From contig NZ_JBNAGF010000008.1 of assembly GCF_049801055.1 (NCBI RefSeq), positions 62,001-126,000 on the forward strand: DNA of 64,000 nucleotides, written 5' to 3'. This stretch comes from JBNAGF01 sp049801055 (lineage in GTDB: Bacteria > Pseudomonadota > Alphaproteobacteria > Rhodobacterales > Rhodobacteraceae). Below the pieces are notes generated by a model. That model had not been told where the DNA came from and ran no database searches. It saw only the letters and a list, made by a program, of their open reading frames with translations. Made by a program: the position numbers and the translations under genes. This document shows positions 52,909 to 62,456 of this stretch, piece by piece; the stretch's first letter is position 1, and each line of letters begins with the position of its first letter.

Positions 52909-54318
52909 TTGGTCCTTTCCTCAATTGCTGACAATCTGGTGCGTGGTATTGAAAACGTCGGCGACAGCTTGTCGGAAACATTTCTGGAACCAGTCATACG
53001 CCTTGGCGTGACCGGGTTGGCGCGGTCCGGCAAGACGGTCTTCATCACATCGCTGGTGGCAAACATGCTGGATCGTGGCCGTATGGCGGGATTGGCCGCC
53101 CAGCAGGAAGGCCGCATTGCAGGCGCCTACTTGCAACCGCAGCCCGACGACACCGTGCCACGCTTCGACTACGAGACCCACCTGGCCGCGTTGACCGGCC
53201 CTTCGCCACGTTGGCCGGAAAGCACACGGGCGGTATCTGAGCTTCGGCTGTCGCTCAAGGTCCGGCCGTCGGGGTTGCTATCGGGGCTGCAGGGACCGCG
53301 CACGATACATCTGGACATCGTGGATTACCCCGGCGAATGGCTTCTGGATCTGGCGGTGCTTGATCTCAGCTACAGCGAGTGGAGCAAGGAAACTCTGCAG
53401 CGGATCCGGGCGCGGGCCTGCGCGGCTGAATTTCTGGCGCGACTTGATGAGGTCGACCCTGAAATCCCTCATGACGAACCTGTCGCTCAGGATCTGGCCC
53501 GATTGTTCACGGCATATCTCAACGCCGCACGTGACGCGGGCTTTTCGGATTGTACGCCGGGGCGGTTCCTGTTGCCCGGTGATCTCGCTGGTTCTCCTGC
53601 ACTGACATTTGCGCCATTGCCCGATAACCCGGCGCGCCGCGGGTCTTTGGCCCGCGAGATGGAAAGGCGGTTCGAGGCCTACAAGGCAAAAGTGGTGAAA
53701 CCGTTTTTCCGCGACCATTTCTCCCGCATCGACCGCCAGATCGTGCTGGTTGACGTTCTGGGGGCCATTCACAAGGGGCCGGAAGCGGTTGAAGACATGC
53801 GGCAGGCGATGGCTGGAACGCTCGGAGCGTTTCGACCCGGCCGAAACGCCTGGCTGACCAAGCTGCTTATGGGACGACGGGTCGAAAAAATTCTGTTTGC
53901 GGCCACCAAGGCAGACCACATTCACCATACGCAGCATGCCCGCCTGACTGCGATCATGGAGGCGCTCACCCGCGAGGCGCGGGATCGGGCGCAATTTGCC
54001 GGCGCGGATACTTCCGCCCTGTCGATCGCAGCCTTGCGGGCCACGACAGAAGAAATGCGCCGGCACGAAGGGGCGGACCTGCCATGTGTTCGCGGCACGT
54101 TGCTTGACGGACGACAGGCGGCGTTCCACCCCGGCGCATTGCCCGAAGATCCTTCACATCTGCTGACCCCCGCACGCGACGGTGCCAAACAGTGGCTTGA
54201 TGCCGAGTTTCAGGCCATGAGATTTGCACCGGCGCCTCTCACTCTTTCGCCCGGTGACGGGCCTCCCCATATCCGGTTGGATCGCGCAGCTCAGTTTCTG
54301 ATCGGGGACCGGTTGTGA
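52909..54318 (+). CDS. ycjX: YcjX-like GTPase/ATPase (DUF463)
   Basis: 469 residues from TTG 52909, preceded by AGGTAGAGA; the longer frame from 52690 runs through the repeat-like region and overlaps truA, so it is rejected. The P-loop is GLARSGKT (36-43), near the N-terminus, followed by DIVDYPGEWLLDL, a Walker B-like stretch specific to the YcjX family. In many proteobacteria ycjX sits with ycjF, as here. The family is tied to envelope stress response (phage-shock-associated in E. coli). Cellular role is not settled. Confidence 0.9.
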   Translation: MVLSSIADNLVRGIENVGDSLSETFLEPVIRLGVTGLARSGKTVFITSLVANMLDRGRMAGLAAQQEGRIAGAYLQPQPDDTVPRFDYETHLAALTGPSPRWPESTRAVSELRLSLKVRPSGLLSGLQGPRTIHLDIVDYPGEWLLDLAVLDLSYSEWSKETLQRIRARACAAEFLARLDEVDPEIPHDEPVAQDLARLFTAYLNAARDAGFSDCTPGRFLLPGDLAGSPALTFAPLPDNPARRGSLAREMERRFEAYKAKVVKPFFRDHFSRIDRQIVLVDVLGAIHKGPEAVEDMRQAMAGTLGAFRPGRNAWLTKLLMGRRVEKILFAATKADHIHHTQHARLTAIMEALTREARDRAQFAGADTSALSIAALRATTEEMRRHEGADLPCVRGTLLDGRQAAFHPGALPEDPSHLLTPARDGAKQWLDAEFQAMRFAPAPLTLSPGDGPPHIRLDRAAQFLIGDRL

Positions 54319-54791
54319 ACGTCACGCTCAGACCGGCCCGCTCGACCGATGCGGGCAAAATCGGTGATATCCTGCACCGGTTCAACACCGATGCGGAATG
54401 GATGCCGGATCTGCACACCGGAGCAGAAACCATCGCGTTCTGCGGAAAGATGATTGACCGGGGTTGGGTCACGATCGCTGAGGCGGACGGACGAGTGGCC
54501 GGTTTTCTGGCGCGGGACAAGGGCGAGATTTGCGCACTTTATCTCAACCCTGGCGTTGTCGGCCAGGGGATCGGAGTGCTCTTGTTGAATTCAGCCAAGG
54601 CGGAAAGTGAAACACTGACCCTCCGGACCTTCGAAGAAAACCGGGGCGCACAGAAGTTCTATCTGAGAGAAGGCTTTGTCGAAACGGGTCGGTCGGCAGG
54701 CGAAAGCAATGATGAAAACCTGTCGGACGTCGCCTATATCTGGCGGAAAGAGAAAGAGAAGACCAATGACACAGGGCCCGGTTCTGATTGA
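54315..54791 (+). CDS. GNAT-family N-acetyltransferase
   Basis: 158 residues from a GTG overlapping the ycjX stop (GTGA). The N-terminal VTLRPARSTDAGKI, the acetyl-CoA loop region LNPGVVGQGIGVLLLNSA and the C-terminal FEENRGAQKFYLREGFVETG (core NRGAQKFYLREGF) are typical of GNAT enzymes. Substrate unknown. It lies between ycjX and ycjF and overlaps ycjF by 26 bases, so the three are one transcript. Confidence 0.88.
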   Translation: MNVTLRPARSTDAGKIGDILHRFNTDAEWMPDLHTGAETIAFCGKMIDRGWVTIAEADGRVAGFLARDKGEICALYLNPGVVGQGIGVLLLNSAKAESETLTLRTFEENRGAQKFYLREGFVETGRSAGESNDENLSDVAYIWRKEKEKTNDTGPGSD

Positions 54792-55770
54792 TCTGGAAGG
54801 GCGCGAGGAACCAGCGCCGAACGTAACCGAAGCGCCCCCGGTGCCGGATAATCATCCGGCCCCAAAAGGCGAAGCTATGCAGATGGCGGCGCGGGTGGCG
54901 TCCCGGCCGGTGTCGGCCTTGGCTCGTTGGTTCTTTGGGCTTGTTGGTGCCGTTGTGGCCGCCATGATTTCAGTGGCGTTCTGGGATTTTGCCACCGGTC
55001 TGGTCGACCGTGTTCCGCTGCTGGGCTGGGGCGTCACCGCGCTGATTGCGGCGCTTGCGATCGTTGTGCTGCTGATCGTGGTGCGGGAGTTGGCCGCGAT
55101 TGGCAGGCTGTCCCGCGTAGACGGATTGCGCCGCGCTGCGGATTCCGCGCTTGCCGACGAGGATCTGGCTGCGGCCCGGGAAACGGCAAACCGGCTGGTG
55201 GCTTTCTACCGGAGCCGGGAAGAAACCCGCTGGGGCCGGGAGCGGCTGGCTGAACGAATCGACGAACAGTTCGATGCGGCAACCCTGTTGGGTTTGGCGG
55301 AGGATGAGCTGTTGTCGCCGCTTGATGCGGCGGCGCGCGCCGAAGTTGAATCCGCTGCCCGACAGGTTGCCACGGTTACAGCGCTCGTGCCAATGGCGCT
55401 GGCGGATGTGGCAACCGCGTTGACGGCTAGCTTGCGGATGATCCGGCGCATCGCAGAGATCTACGGCGGTCGTGCCGGCACGCTGGGCAGCTGGCGGTTG
55501 ACCCGTGCCGTGTTCGCGCATCTGGTCGCCACCGGCGCCGTGGCGGTGGGTGACGACCTGCTGGAGCCCGTTCTCGGCGGATCGGTGCTGAGCCGCTTGT
55601 CGCGGCGCTTTGGCGAAGGCCTCGTCAATGGTGCGCTGACCGCCCGGGTCGGAGTGGCCGCGATGGAGGTTTGTCGACCTTTGCCGTTTTCACCGGAAAG
55701 GCGCCCGTCGGTGCGCGGGATTGTGCGGACCGCCCTGACCGGGTTGTTCGGAAAACGAAGCGAGGATTGA
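54766..55770 (+). CDS. ycjF: YcjF-like membrane protein (TIGR01620/DUF697)
   Basis: 334 residues from ATG 54766; the 5' end overlaps the acetyltransferase. Two adjacent membrane helices about 65-120 (FGLVGAVVAAMISVAFW and ALIAALAIVVLLIVV) follow an acidic N-terminus. The C-terminal DUF697-type domain contains ATALTASLRMIRRIAEIYGGRAGTLGSWRL (core RMIRRIAEIYGGRAGT). Partner of YcjX in the inner membrane by conserved synteny. Confidence 0.88.
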   Translation: MTQGPVLIDLEGREEPAPNVTEAPPVPDNHPAPKGEAMQMAARVASRPVSALARWFFGLVGAVVAAMISVAFWDFATGLVDRVPLLGWGVTALIAALAIVVLLIVVRELAAIGRLSRVDGLRRAADSALADEDLAAARETANRLVAFYRSREETRWGRERLAERIDEQFDAATLLGLAEDELLSPLDAAARAEVESAARQVATVTALVPMALADVATALTASLRMIRRIAEIYGGRAGTLGSWRLTRAVFAHLVATGAVAVGDDLLEPVLGGSVLSRLSRRFGEGLVNGALTARVGVAAMEVCRPLPFSPERRPSVRGIVRTALTGLFGKRSED

Positions 55771-55831
55771 TCTGTCGCAAGGATTCCCGCGGTGCCGAAC
55801 GGCAGATTGATCGTCGAAGGAGGGGCCCGCC

Positions 55832-56542
55832 ATGCAGGATCACGGCCATAGCCAGAGCGAGGTATCCGCGCGGATAAACTCACCGCCTGGCCGAGGTGTG
55901 TTGAGAGATGTGGTCTATGGTGGAATTGACGGCTCGGTCACGACATTTGCGATCGTTGCCGGTGTCGCTGGCGCGGGGCTCTCACCCTTCGTGATCGTTG
56001 CGCTCGGGCTGGCCAACGTGCTGGCAGACGGGTTTTCCATGGCGGCCGGGAATTACTCAGGAACCAAGGCTGAACTCGACAATATCCGCCGCCTTCGGGC
56101 AATCGAGGAACGCCACATCACGCTGTATCCAGACGGTGAACGTCTGGAGGCCCGTGAGATCCTTGCGCAGAAAGGGTTGCAGGGCCGCGTTCTGGACGAA
56201 GCGACCGAGGCAATCACCGCAAACAGGGAAAACTGGATCAATCTGATGCTGGACGGCGAATACGGCCTTGGCAGCGTCGATCCGCATCCCATGCGCGCGG
56301 CCGTGGCCACTTTTGCCGCGTTTCTTGTGGCCGGGATGATCCCCTTGCTGCCCTTCATCTTTGGTCTCGACAACGCGTTTTCTCTGTCGGTCTGGATGAC
56401 GATGGGCACATTCTTTGCGATCGGCGCGCTCAAAAGCCGATGGTCTCTGTCACCTTGGTGGCGGTCAGGGATCGAGACCTTTCTGATTGGCGGGGCGGCC
56501 GCCGCCATCGCATTCTACGTCGGTTCGCTCTTCCACCCCTGA
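55832..56542 (+). CDS. VIT1/CCC1-family metal (Fe2+/Mn2+) transporter
   Basis: 236 residues with a strong AAGGAGGGG ribosome site. The N-terminal LRDVVYGGIDGSVTTFAIVAG (core YGGIDGSVTTFAIVAG) and ALGLANVLADGFSMAAGNY (core ANVLADGFSMAAGNY) are family signatures for the membrane metal pathway. A cytoplasmic helical region (about 80-150) follows, then three more helices. Members move Fe2+ or Mn2+ out of the cytoplasm. Metal specificity is not readable from sequence. Confidence 0.9.
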   Translation: MQDHGHSQSEVSARINSPPGRGVLRDVVYGGIDGSVTTFAIVAGVAGAGLSPFVIVALGLANVLADGFSMAAGNYSGTKAELDNIRRLRAIEERHITLYPDGERLEAREILAQKGLQGRVLDEATEAITANRENWINLMLDGEYGLGSVDPHPMRAAVATFAAFLVAGMIPLLPFIFGLDNAFSLSVWMTMGTFFAIGALKSRWSLSPWWRSGIETFLIGGAAAAIAFYVGSLFHP

Positions 56543-56597
56543 TCGGCGACTTGGATTCTTCCTGCGTCACGTAGGTTCTTTACCCGGCCCTGACTGC

Positions 56598-56618
56598 GCC
56601 ATATAAGGCGCCTATGGC
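56598..56618. other. Dyad in the ileS upstream region
   Basis: GCCATA (56598-56603) and TATGGC (56613-56618) are inverted repeats with a central GGCGCC. It lies 56 bases after the VIT gene and 135 bases before ileS. It may be a termination hairpin for the first or an operator for the second. The 210-base gap otherwise shows no T-box or other recognised leader. Confidence 0.25.
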
Positions 56619-56752
56619 CCACTTCGTCGCCATCATTATTCGAATTATACCCCCGGCGCTCTGATTGACTTGAGACGCCGGGCAAAGGTGTTTGAGAACT
56701 CGCACCGACCGCTTCGATCCGAAACACCCAGTTTATCCGAAGGACGCCACCC

Positions 56753-59677
56753 ATGTGCGCCGAAACCACGACCGAAACACCTGACTACAAAGCGACACTC
56801 AATCTGCCGAAAACTGATTTCCCGATGCGGGCGGGTCTGCCAAAGCGCGAGCCCGGCTGGTTGCATCGCTGGGAGGACATCGGGGTCTATGACCGTCTGC
56901 GCGAAAAGGAAGGCCGCAAGCCCTTCACGCTGCATGATGGCCCGCCCTATGCCAATGGCCACCTCCATATCGGCCATGCGCTGAACAAGACGATCAAGGA
57001 CATGATCGTGCGCAGCCACCAGATGATGGGGTTTGACGCGCGTTATGTGCCGGGTTGGGATTGCCACGGCCTGCCGATCGAATGGAAAATCGAAGAGCAA
57101 TACCGTGCCAAGGGCAAAGACAAAGACGAGGTCGACGTCGTCGATTTCCGCCGCGAGTGCCGTGCGTTTGCTGACGAATGGGTGGAAATCCAGCGGGAAG
57201 AGTTCAAGAGACTGGGCGTCACCGGAAACTGGGGCGATCCGTATCTGACTATGGCTTATCACGCCGAACGGGTGATTGCCGAGGAGTTCATGAAGCTCCT
57301 GATGAACGGCACGCTCTATCAAGGGTCCAAGCCCGTGATGTGGTCCCCGGTTGAAAAGACCGCCCTGGCCGAGGCCGAGGTCGAGTATCACGACCACCAA
57401 AGCCATACGATCTGGGTGAAGTTTCCGGTTGTCCGGGCAGTTGAAGCAACCGGTTCACGCTCGGAACTGCTTGGGGTCAATGTCGTAATCTGGACCACGA
57501 CGCCTTGGACCATCCCCTCGAACCGGGCCGTTGCCTTCAATCCCGAGCTTTCCTACGGGCTGTATGAGGTCACCGAGGCGCCCGAAGAAAACTGGGCCAA
57601 GGTGGGCGAACAGTTCCTGTTGTCCGACCGGCTGGCCGAGGAAGTGTTCAATGCCGCCCGCGTCGATGGCTTCAAGCGCCTCCGCGACGTGTCGGCCAGC
57701 CAGCTTGACCTGATGATCTGCGCTCACCCGTTCCGTGGTATCGAGGGTGGCGAAGGCGAGTGGGATTATGATGTTCCGATGCTGCCCGGCGATCACGTGA
57801 CCGATGATGCGGGCACCGGGTTCGTTCACACCGCACCCAGCCACGGTGCAGACGACTTTGTTCTGGGGGTCAAGCACGGGTTGCAAATGACTCACAATGT
57901 TGTGGAAGACGGATCCTTCCGCAAAAGCCTGCCGTTGTTTGGCGGCGCGCGGATCATGGACCACAAGGGCAAGGAAAAAGATGCCAACAAGCGTGTTATC
58001 GATGCGCTCGCCGCAAGCGGCGCGCTGATTGCCCGGGGCCGGGTCAAGCATTCCTATCCTCATTCGTGGCGCTCCAAGGCACCGTTGATCTTTCGAAACA
58101 CACCGCAGTGGTTTGCCGCCATCGACAAGACCGTGGGTGACGGTCAGGATCAGATGGGCACCACCATCCGCAGCCGCGCGCTGAACTCCATCGACCAGTT
58201 GGTGAAATGGTGGCCGCAGACGGGCCGCAACCGGCTTTATTCGATGATCGAAGCGCGTCCTGACTGGGTCCTGTCGCGCCAACGCGCGTGGGGGGTTCCG
58301 CTCACCTGCTTTACCCGGAAGGACGCTTTGCCAACCGACGAAGGCTTTCTGCTGCGCGACGACAAGGTGAACGCCCGCATTCTCGAAGCCTTCGAAGCCG
58401 AAGGTGCCGATACGTGGTATGCGGACGGTGCCAAGCAACGTTTCCTGGGCGACGACTACAATGCCGACGAGTGGGAGCAGGTGTTCGACGTTCTTGATGT
58501 GTGGTTCGATTCCGGATCAACGCACGCGTTTGTTCTGCGCGACCGTGAGGACGGAACCGAAGACGGGATCGCGGATGTCTATATGGAAGGCACCGACCAG
58601 CATCGCGGTTGGTTCCATTCCTCGATGCTGCAGGCCTGTGGGACGCTGGGGCGTGCCCCGTATCGCAACGTTGTCACGCATGGGTTCACGCTGGACGAGA
58701 AGGGCAACAAGATGTCCAAATCGCTAGGCAACACCATCGTTCCCGGGCAGGTGATCAAACAGTACGGCGCGGATATCCTGCGTCTTTGGGTAGCCCAGAC
58801 CGACTATACCGCTGACCAGCGGATCGGGCCTGAGATCCTCAAAGGTGTGGCTGACAGTTACCGGCGGCTTCGCAACACGATGCGGTTCATGTTGGGGTCG
58901 CTGTCGGATTTTACCGAAGGCGACCGGATCGAGGATCCCGCCGAGATGCCGCCGCTTGAGCAATGGGTTCTGAGCCGGATGGCGGATCTGGATACACAGG
59001 TTCGGGACGGATATGCGCGCTTTGACTTTCAGGGCGTGTTCAGCGCGGTATTCAATTTTGCCACGGTGGATCTGTCGGCCTTCTACTTCGATATCCGCAA
59101 GGATGTGCTCTATTGTGATGGCGACACCGAACGTCGACGGGCAGCTCGCACCGTGCTGGATCTGTTGTTCCAGCGCCTGACCACATGGCTTGCCCCGATC
59201 CTTGTATTCACAATGGAAGAAGTCTGGCTGGAGCGGTATCCGGGCGACAAAAGCTCGGTTCATCTGGTCGATTTCCCGGAAACCCCGGCGAAGTGGCGCA
59301 ATCTCGAGAGCGAGGAAACCGTTGCCAAGGTGCGGCGCGTCCGCCGGGTGGTCACGGCCGCGCTTGAGATCCAGCGTCGTGACAAGGTAATCGGATCAAG
59401 CCTCGAAGCGGCGCCGGTGGTGCATGTCGAGGATGCTGAAACGCGCAAGCTGCTGGCGATGATCGACATGGACGATCTTTGCATTACGTCCGGCCTGCTG
59501 GTCAGCGCCGACCCGACCCCGGCCGAAGCATTCCGCCTGCCCGAAGTCGAGGGGGTCGGAGTGGTCTTTGAAATGGCCGAAGGCGAAAAGTGCCTGCGAT
59601 GCTGGAAAATCCTTCCCGACGTTGGGCGCCACAAGCACTCCGGTGTTTGCGGCCGCTGCGACGGTGCATTGGGTTGA
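56753..59677 (+). CDS. ileS: Isoleucyl-tRNA synthetase
   Basis: 974 residues, class I synthetase. HIGH motif at 72-75 (NGHLHIGHALNK) and KMSKS at 653-657 (EKGNKMSKSLGN). The CP1 editing domain is in the middle, with DAGTGFVHTAPSHGADD (core GTGFVHTAPSHG). The C-terminal zinc-binding end has EKCLRCWK and CGRCDGALG. It charges tRNA-Ile. Single-gene unit. Confidence 0.98.
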   Translation: MCAETTTETPDYKATLNLPKTDFPMRAGLPKREPGWLHRWEDIGVYDRLREKEGRKPFTLHDGPPYANGHLHIGHALNKTIKDMIVRSHQMMGFDARYVPGWDCHGLPIEWKIEEQYRAKGKDKDEVDVVDFRRECRAFADEWVEIQREEFKRLGVTGNWGDPYLTMAYHAERVIAEEFMKLLMNGTLYQGSKPVMWSPVEKTALAEAEVEYHDHQSHTIWVKFPVVRAVEATGSRSELLGVNVVIWTTTPWTIPSNRAVAFNPELSYGLYEVTEAPEENWAKVGEQFLLSDRLAEEVFNAARVDGFKRLRDVSASQLDLMICAHPFRGIEGGEGEWDYDVPMLPGDHVTDDAGTGFVHTAPSHGADDFVLGVKHGLQMTHNVVEDGSFRKSLPLFGGARIMDHKGKEKDANKRVIDALAASGALIARGRVKHSYPHSWRSKAPLIFRNTPQWFAAIDKTVGDGQDQMGTTIRSRALNSIDQLVKWWPQTGRNRLYSMIEARPDWVLSRQRAWGVPLTCFTRKDALPTDEGFLLRDDKVNARILEAFEAEGADTWYADGAKQRFLGDDYNADEWEQVFDVLDVWFDSGSTHAFVLRDREDGTEDGIADVYMEGTDQHRGWFHSSMLQACGTLGRAPYRNVVTHGFTLDEKGNKMSKSLGNTIVPGQVIKQYGADILRLWVAQTDYTADQRIGPEILKGVADSYRRLRNTMRFMLGSLSDFTEGDRIEDPAEMPPLEQWVLSRMADLDTQVRDGYARFDFQGVFSAVFNFATVDLSAFYFDIRKDVLYCDGDTERRRAARTVLDLLFQRLTTWLAPILVFTMEEVWLERYPGDKSSVHLVDFPETPAKWRNLESEETVAKVRRVRRVVTAALEIQRRDKVIGSSLEAAPVVHVEDAETRKLLAMIDMDDLCITSGLLVSADPTPAEAFRLPEVEGVGVVFEMAEGEKCLRCWKILPDVGRHKHSGVCGRCDGALG

Positions 59678-59810
59678 CCCGATAAGATGATGTCCTCTGT
59701 CGTTTTGGTAGGGGGCATCTTCCAAACCTGATTTTGGCAGCGTCACGCTTGACGATCACGGGCCGGGTTGCGCAAATGCAGGCGATCTCCCACGGCCACG
59801 AGACACCCCC

Positions 59811-60647
59811 GTGACACTCTTCGTATTTCTTGCGGTTCTGCTTGCTGCCTTTTTGCATGCGCTGTGGAACGCGTTGATCAAGACCGGCACCTCGAAAGTG
59901 ACCGGAATGCTGATCATGACCGTGGTGCAGGGCTCGCTCGGGTTGGTGATCGCGCTGACCCGCCCTTTTCCGACGTCCGAAGTCTGGCCATGGTTAATTG
60001 CGTCGGGGCTGTTTCACGTATTTTACAAGCTGTTTCTGGCCTTTGCCTACGAGCAGGGTGATCTGAGCCGGGTCTATCCGATTGCACGGGGGGCTGCCCC
60101 GTTGATTGTCACCGGGTTCAGCGCGCTGTTCCTCTCTGACCAGATCGCAGGTGCGGAATATTCAGGGATAGCCTTGCTCGGCATAGGTATTGCGGTGATG
60201 GCCCGTGGGGCTTTTGCCAACGGTGAGTCGCGGCGGCTGGTCCCGCTGGCTTTGGGTTCGGCGGTGATGACCGCCGGCTACTCGTTGGTGGACGGGTTGG
60301 GTGCGCGCGTGGCCGGAGATGCAGTGACATTCGTGGCGTGGCTGTTTGCGCTGGACGCGGCGTTATTCGTGCCTGCTGCGCTGGCCCTGCGTGGCCGGGG
60401 CATTGTCCGGTCGAACCGGCAGGACTGGTTGCTCGGGAGTGTGGCGGCAATTGCGTCATACGGCGCTTATGCGATTGCAGTATGGGCGATGACACAGGCA
60501 CCGATTGCGCTGGTCGCGGCACTCAGAGAAAGCTCAATCCTCTTTGCGGTTTTGATCGGCTGGCTGCTGTTCGGTGATCGCATGGACCGCACTAAGGCCT
60601 TGGCTGCCGGGCTGATTGTGGCAGGGATGGCGCTGACACGGGTTTGA
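59811..60647 (+). CDS. DMT-superfamily (EamA) transporter
   Basis: 278 residues starting at GTG 59811, with ten predicted hydrophobic segments in two EamA repeats (about 1-130 and 145-278). HALWNALIKTGTSK at the N-terminus and ALRESSILFAVLIGWLLFGD (core ALRESSILFAVLIG) in the second half are typical of drug/metabolite exporters. Substrate unknown. It precedes ogt by four bases in the longer ogt frame, so they may be co-transcribed. Confidence 0.88.
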   Translation: MTLFVFLAVLLAAFLHALWNALIKTGTSKVTGMLIMTVVQGSLGLVIALTRPFPTSEVWPWLIASGLFHVFYKLFLAFAYEQGDLSRVYPIARGAAPLIVTGFSALFLSDQIAGAEYSGIALLGIGIAVMARGAFANGESRRLVPLALGSAVMTAGYSLVDGLGARVAGDAVTFVAWLFALDAALFVPAALALRGRGIVRSNRQDWLLGSVAAIASYGAYAIAVWAMTQAPIALVAALRESSILFAVLIGWLLFGDRMDRTKALAAGLIVAGMALTRV

Positions 60648-60687
60648 CCCCTTGCCCGGCCCCGAAACCCCGGTCAGACTGAGCTTT

Positions 60688-61143
60688 ATGGGGAGCATTG
60701 CAATAGAAACCCGATTTGGCCGTCTCGGCATAACCGAGGCCGACGGCGCCATCGTTGCAGTGAACTGGGATGGTAAGGATGAGGGGGTGGTAACTCCCTT
60801 GTTGAAAGAGGCAGCAGCGCAGCTGGTCGCCTATGATAGTGGAGAATTGGAAACATTTGACCTGCCTCTGCGGGTTGACGGCTCGGCATTGCAGAAATCG
60901 GTATGTGATGCCATGCTCGCCATCCCTTTTGGCTATACCCGAACCTATGGTGAGATTGCCCGTGATCTGGGGGTTCCGGCGCAAGCCGTCGGGCGGGCTT
61001 GCGGCGGCAATCCCATCCCGGTGATCATTCCCTGTCACAGGGTGATGGGGGCGAAGGGGCTGACCGGTTTTTCCGGTAAGGGTGGGGTCGAAACCAAGGT
61101 TGCACTTCTACGCCACGAAGGCGCAGCGGGCTTGCTCATCTGA
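60688..61143 (+). CDS. ogt: Methylated-DNA-[protein]-cysteine S-methyltransferase
   Basis: 151 residues from ATG 60688; an upstream TTG at 60652 is in frame. Active-site Cys 116 lies in IIPCHRVMG. AIPFGYTRTYGEIARDLG (core FGYTRTYGEIA) and GRACGGNPIPV form the DNA-binding helix region. It repairs O6-methylguanine by suicide transfer of the methyl group. The N-terminal domain is short, as in Ogt rather than Ada. Confidence 0.93.
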   Translation: MGSIAIETRFGRLGITEADGAIVAVNWDGKDEGVVTPLLKEAAAQLVAYDSGELETFDLPLRVDGSALQKSVCDAMLAIPFGYTRTYGEIARDLGVPAQAVGRACGGNPIPVIIPCHRVMGAKGLTGFSGKGGVETKVALLRHEGAAGLLI

Positions 61144-61210
61144 CTCAGATCAAGGCACAGTCCGGGCAGATCCTGTCAGAACAATATGCGGGTTTTTGAA
61201 GGAGACCGAA

Positions 61211-61669
61211 ATGACCGATCGTGCAGCACGCAAAGCAGCCGTGCAAAAAAGGCTTATGGCTTTGGAAGAGGCGGAACTGGCGGCGGCCAAGGCCCATTAC
61301 GAGGCGTTCCTGCATGACAGCGCCCTTGATGATCGCGAAGCCCATGACAAGGATGAAATTGCAATGTCTCGAGAGAATGCCGACTTGGCGGCAGCCTTTG
61401 ACACACCGGTGCATACCCATCACGCAAAGATTGACGTCATTGAAAACCTCGATTTCTCGCTGAAAGAGGTTGTCGAGCCGGGCGCCGTTGTGTCGTTCAA
61501 CGGCCGCAGCTTTATCATTGCAGTGTCCACTGTCCGGTTTGACGTTGATGGGCAGACCTATATGGGGATCTCGACCCAAAGCCCAATCTACAATGCCATG
61601 AAGGGCCTCGAAGAAGGCGCAAGTTTTGCCTTTAACGGACGCGAAATGACACTGGACGAGGTGTTCTGA
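61211..61669 (+). CDS. Gre-factor-like protein (GreA/GreB C-terminal fold)
   Basis: 152 residues from ATG 61211 (AAGGAGACC upstream). The N-terminal part (about 1-65) is a charged helical hairpin, rich in Ala, Glu, Asp and Lys, like the coiled coil of Gre factors, with an acidic turn near DSALDDREAHDKDE (36-49). The C-terminal half has GISTQSPIYNAMKGLEEG (119-136), matching the S-P-I-G-x-A-L-x-G-K-x-x-G-D pattern of GreA/GreB, then a strand ending in LDEVF. It probably binds the RNA polymerase secondary channel. Whether it stimulates cleavage or inhibits is unknown. The call is by pattern and could be wrong in detail. Confidence 0.65.
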   Translation: MTDRAARKAAVQKRLMALEEAELAAAKAHYEAFLHDSALDDREAHDKDEIAMSRENADLAAAFDTPVHTHHAKIDVIENLDFSLKEVVEPGAVVSFNGRSFIIAVSTVRFDVDGQTYMGISTQSPIYNAMKGLEEGASFAFNGREMTLDEVF

Positions 61670-61686
61670 CACCGGTTGTCCGCTTC

Positions 61687-62409
61687 TCAGGGGCGGGCGG
61701 CTTGCTGGTCAGTGCCCTGCTTGCGTTCGGGGATGATCTGCTGCGCGATGCCCGCAAACAGCAGATAGACCGATGAAATGACCAGTCCCCAATGCGCCCA
61801 GCTTTCGGGATGGAAATCGACCCATGCCGCCCAACCTGCGAAGAAAGTCCAGATCAATGCCATGGGCAGGCTCAAATTGCGCCAGCGTTCCGTCCGGACA
61901 GGGTGGATGAATTTCAACGGCAAAAACATGCCCACGGCCAACAGGGTTACAAGCCCGAGACTGACCCAGAAATTCGGCTGCAACGCAAAAATGACCAGCA
62001 CCACCATGTTCCAGCATCCGGGAAATCCGGAGAAGGAATTGTCCTTTGTTTTCATTCGAGTGTCAGCGAAATACATCGCGCTGGCAAAAGTGATTATCAA
62101 CAGTGCGAACCAACCGGTCCAGCCGTCCATCAGCCCGGACTTGAACAGTGCAAATGCAGGAATGAACACGTAGGTCAGGTAGTCGATGATCAGATCCAGA
62201 AGCACCCCGTCGAACTCGGGTGAGTAGTGCTTGACATGGTATTTTCGGGCCAAAGGTCCATCTATGCCATCCACTGCAAAGGCCACTACGAGCCAGACAA
62301 ACATGAGGCTCCACTTGCCTTCGACGGCGGCGAGCATCGCCAGCATGGCGAACACGGCACCGGTTGCAGTCAGGAGATGAACGGAGAGGGCGCGAAGTTG
62401 CGGAGTCAT
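61687..62409 (-). CDS. pcs: Phosphatidylcholine synthase
   Basis: 240 residues, an integral membrane CDP-alcohol phosphatidyltransferase. The signature is DGIDGPLAR (47-55) followed by GVLLDLIID (68-76), giving the conserved D47, D50, G51, A54, R55, G68, D72 and D76. It condenses CDP-diacylglycerol with choline to phosphatidylcholine, a route typical of alphaproteobacteria. The FSGFPGCWN segment is common in Pcs. Stands alone between the Gre-like gene and xerC. Confidence 0.93.
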   Translation of the reverse strand: MTPQLRALSVHLLTATGAVFAMLAMLAAVEGKWSLMFVWLVVAFAVDGIDGPLARKYHVKHYSPEFDGVLLDLIIDYLTYVFIPAFALFKSGLMDGWTGWFALLIITFASAMYFADTRMKTKDNSFSGFPGCWNMVVLVIFALQPNFWVSLGLVTLLAVGMFLPLKFIHPVRTERWRNLSLPMALIWTFFAGWAAWVDFHPESWAHWGLVISSVYLLFAGIAQQIIPERKQGTDQQAARP

Positions 62410-62456
62410 TCGGTCTCAATGCCTCAAAACGTTGCCAAGCGCAAACGGATCCCGGG

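Noticed and set aside
56543..56752. T-box or other leader upstream of ileS
   Set aside because: No T-box core or specifier loop seen; T-box control of ileS is not expected in this bacterial group.
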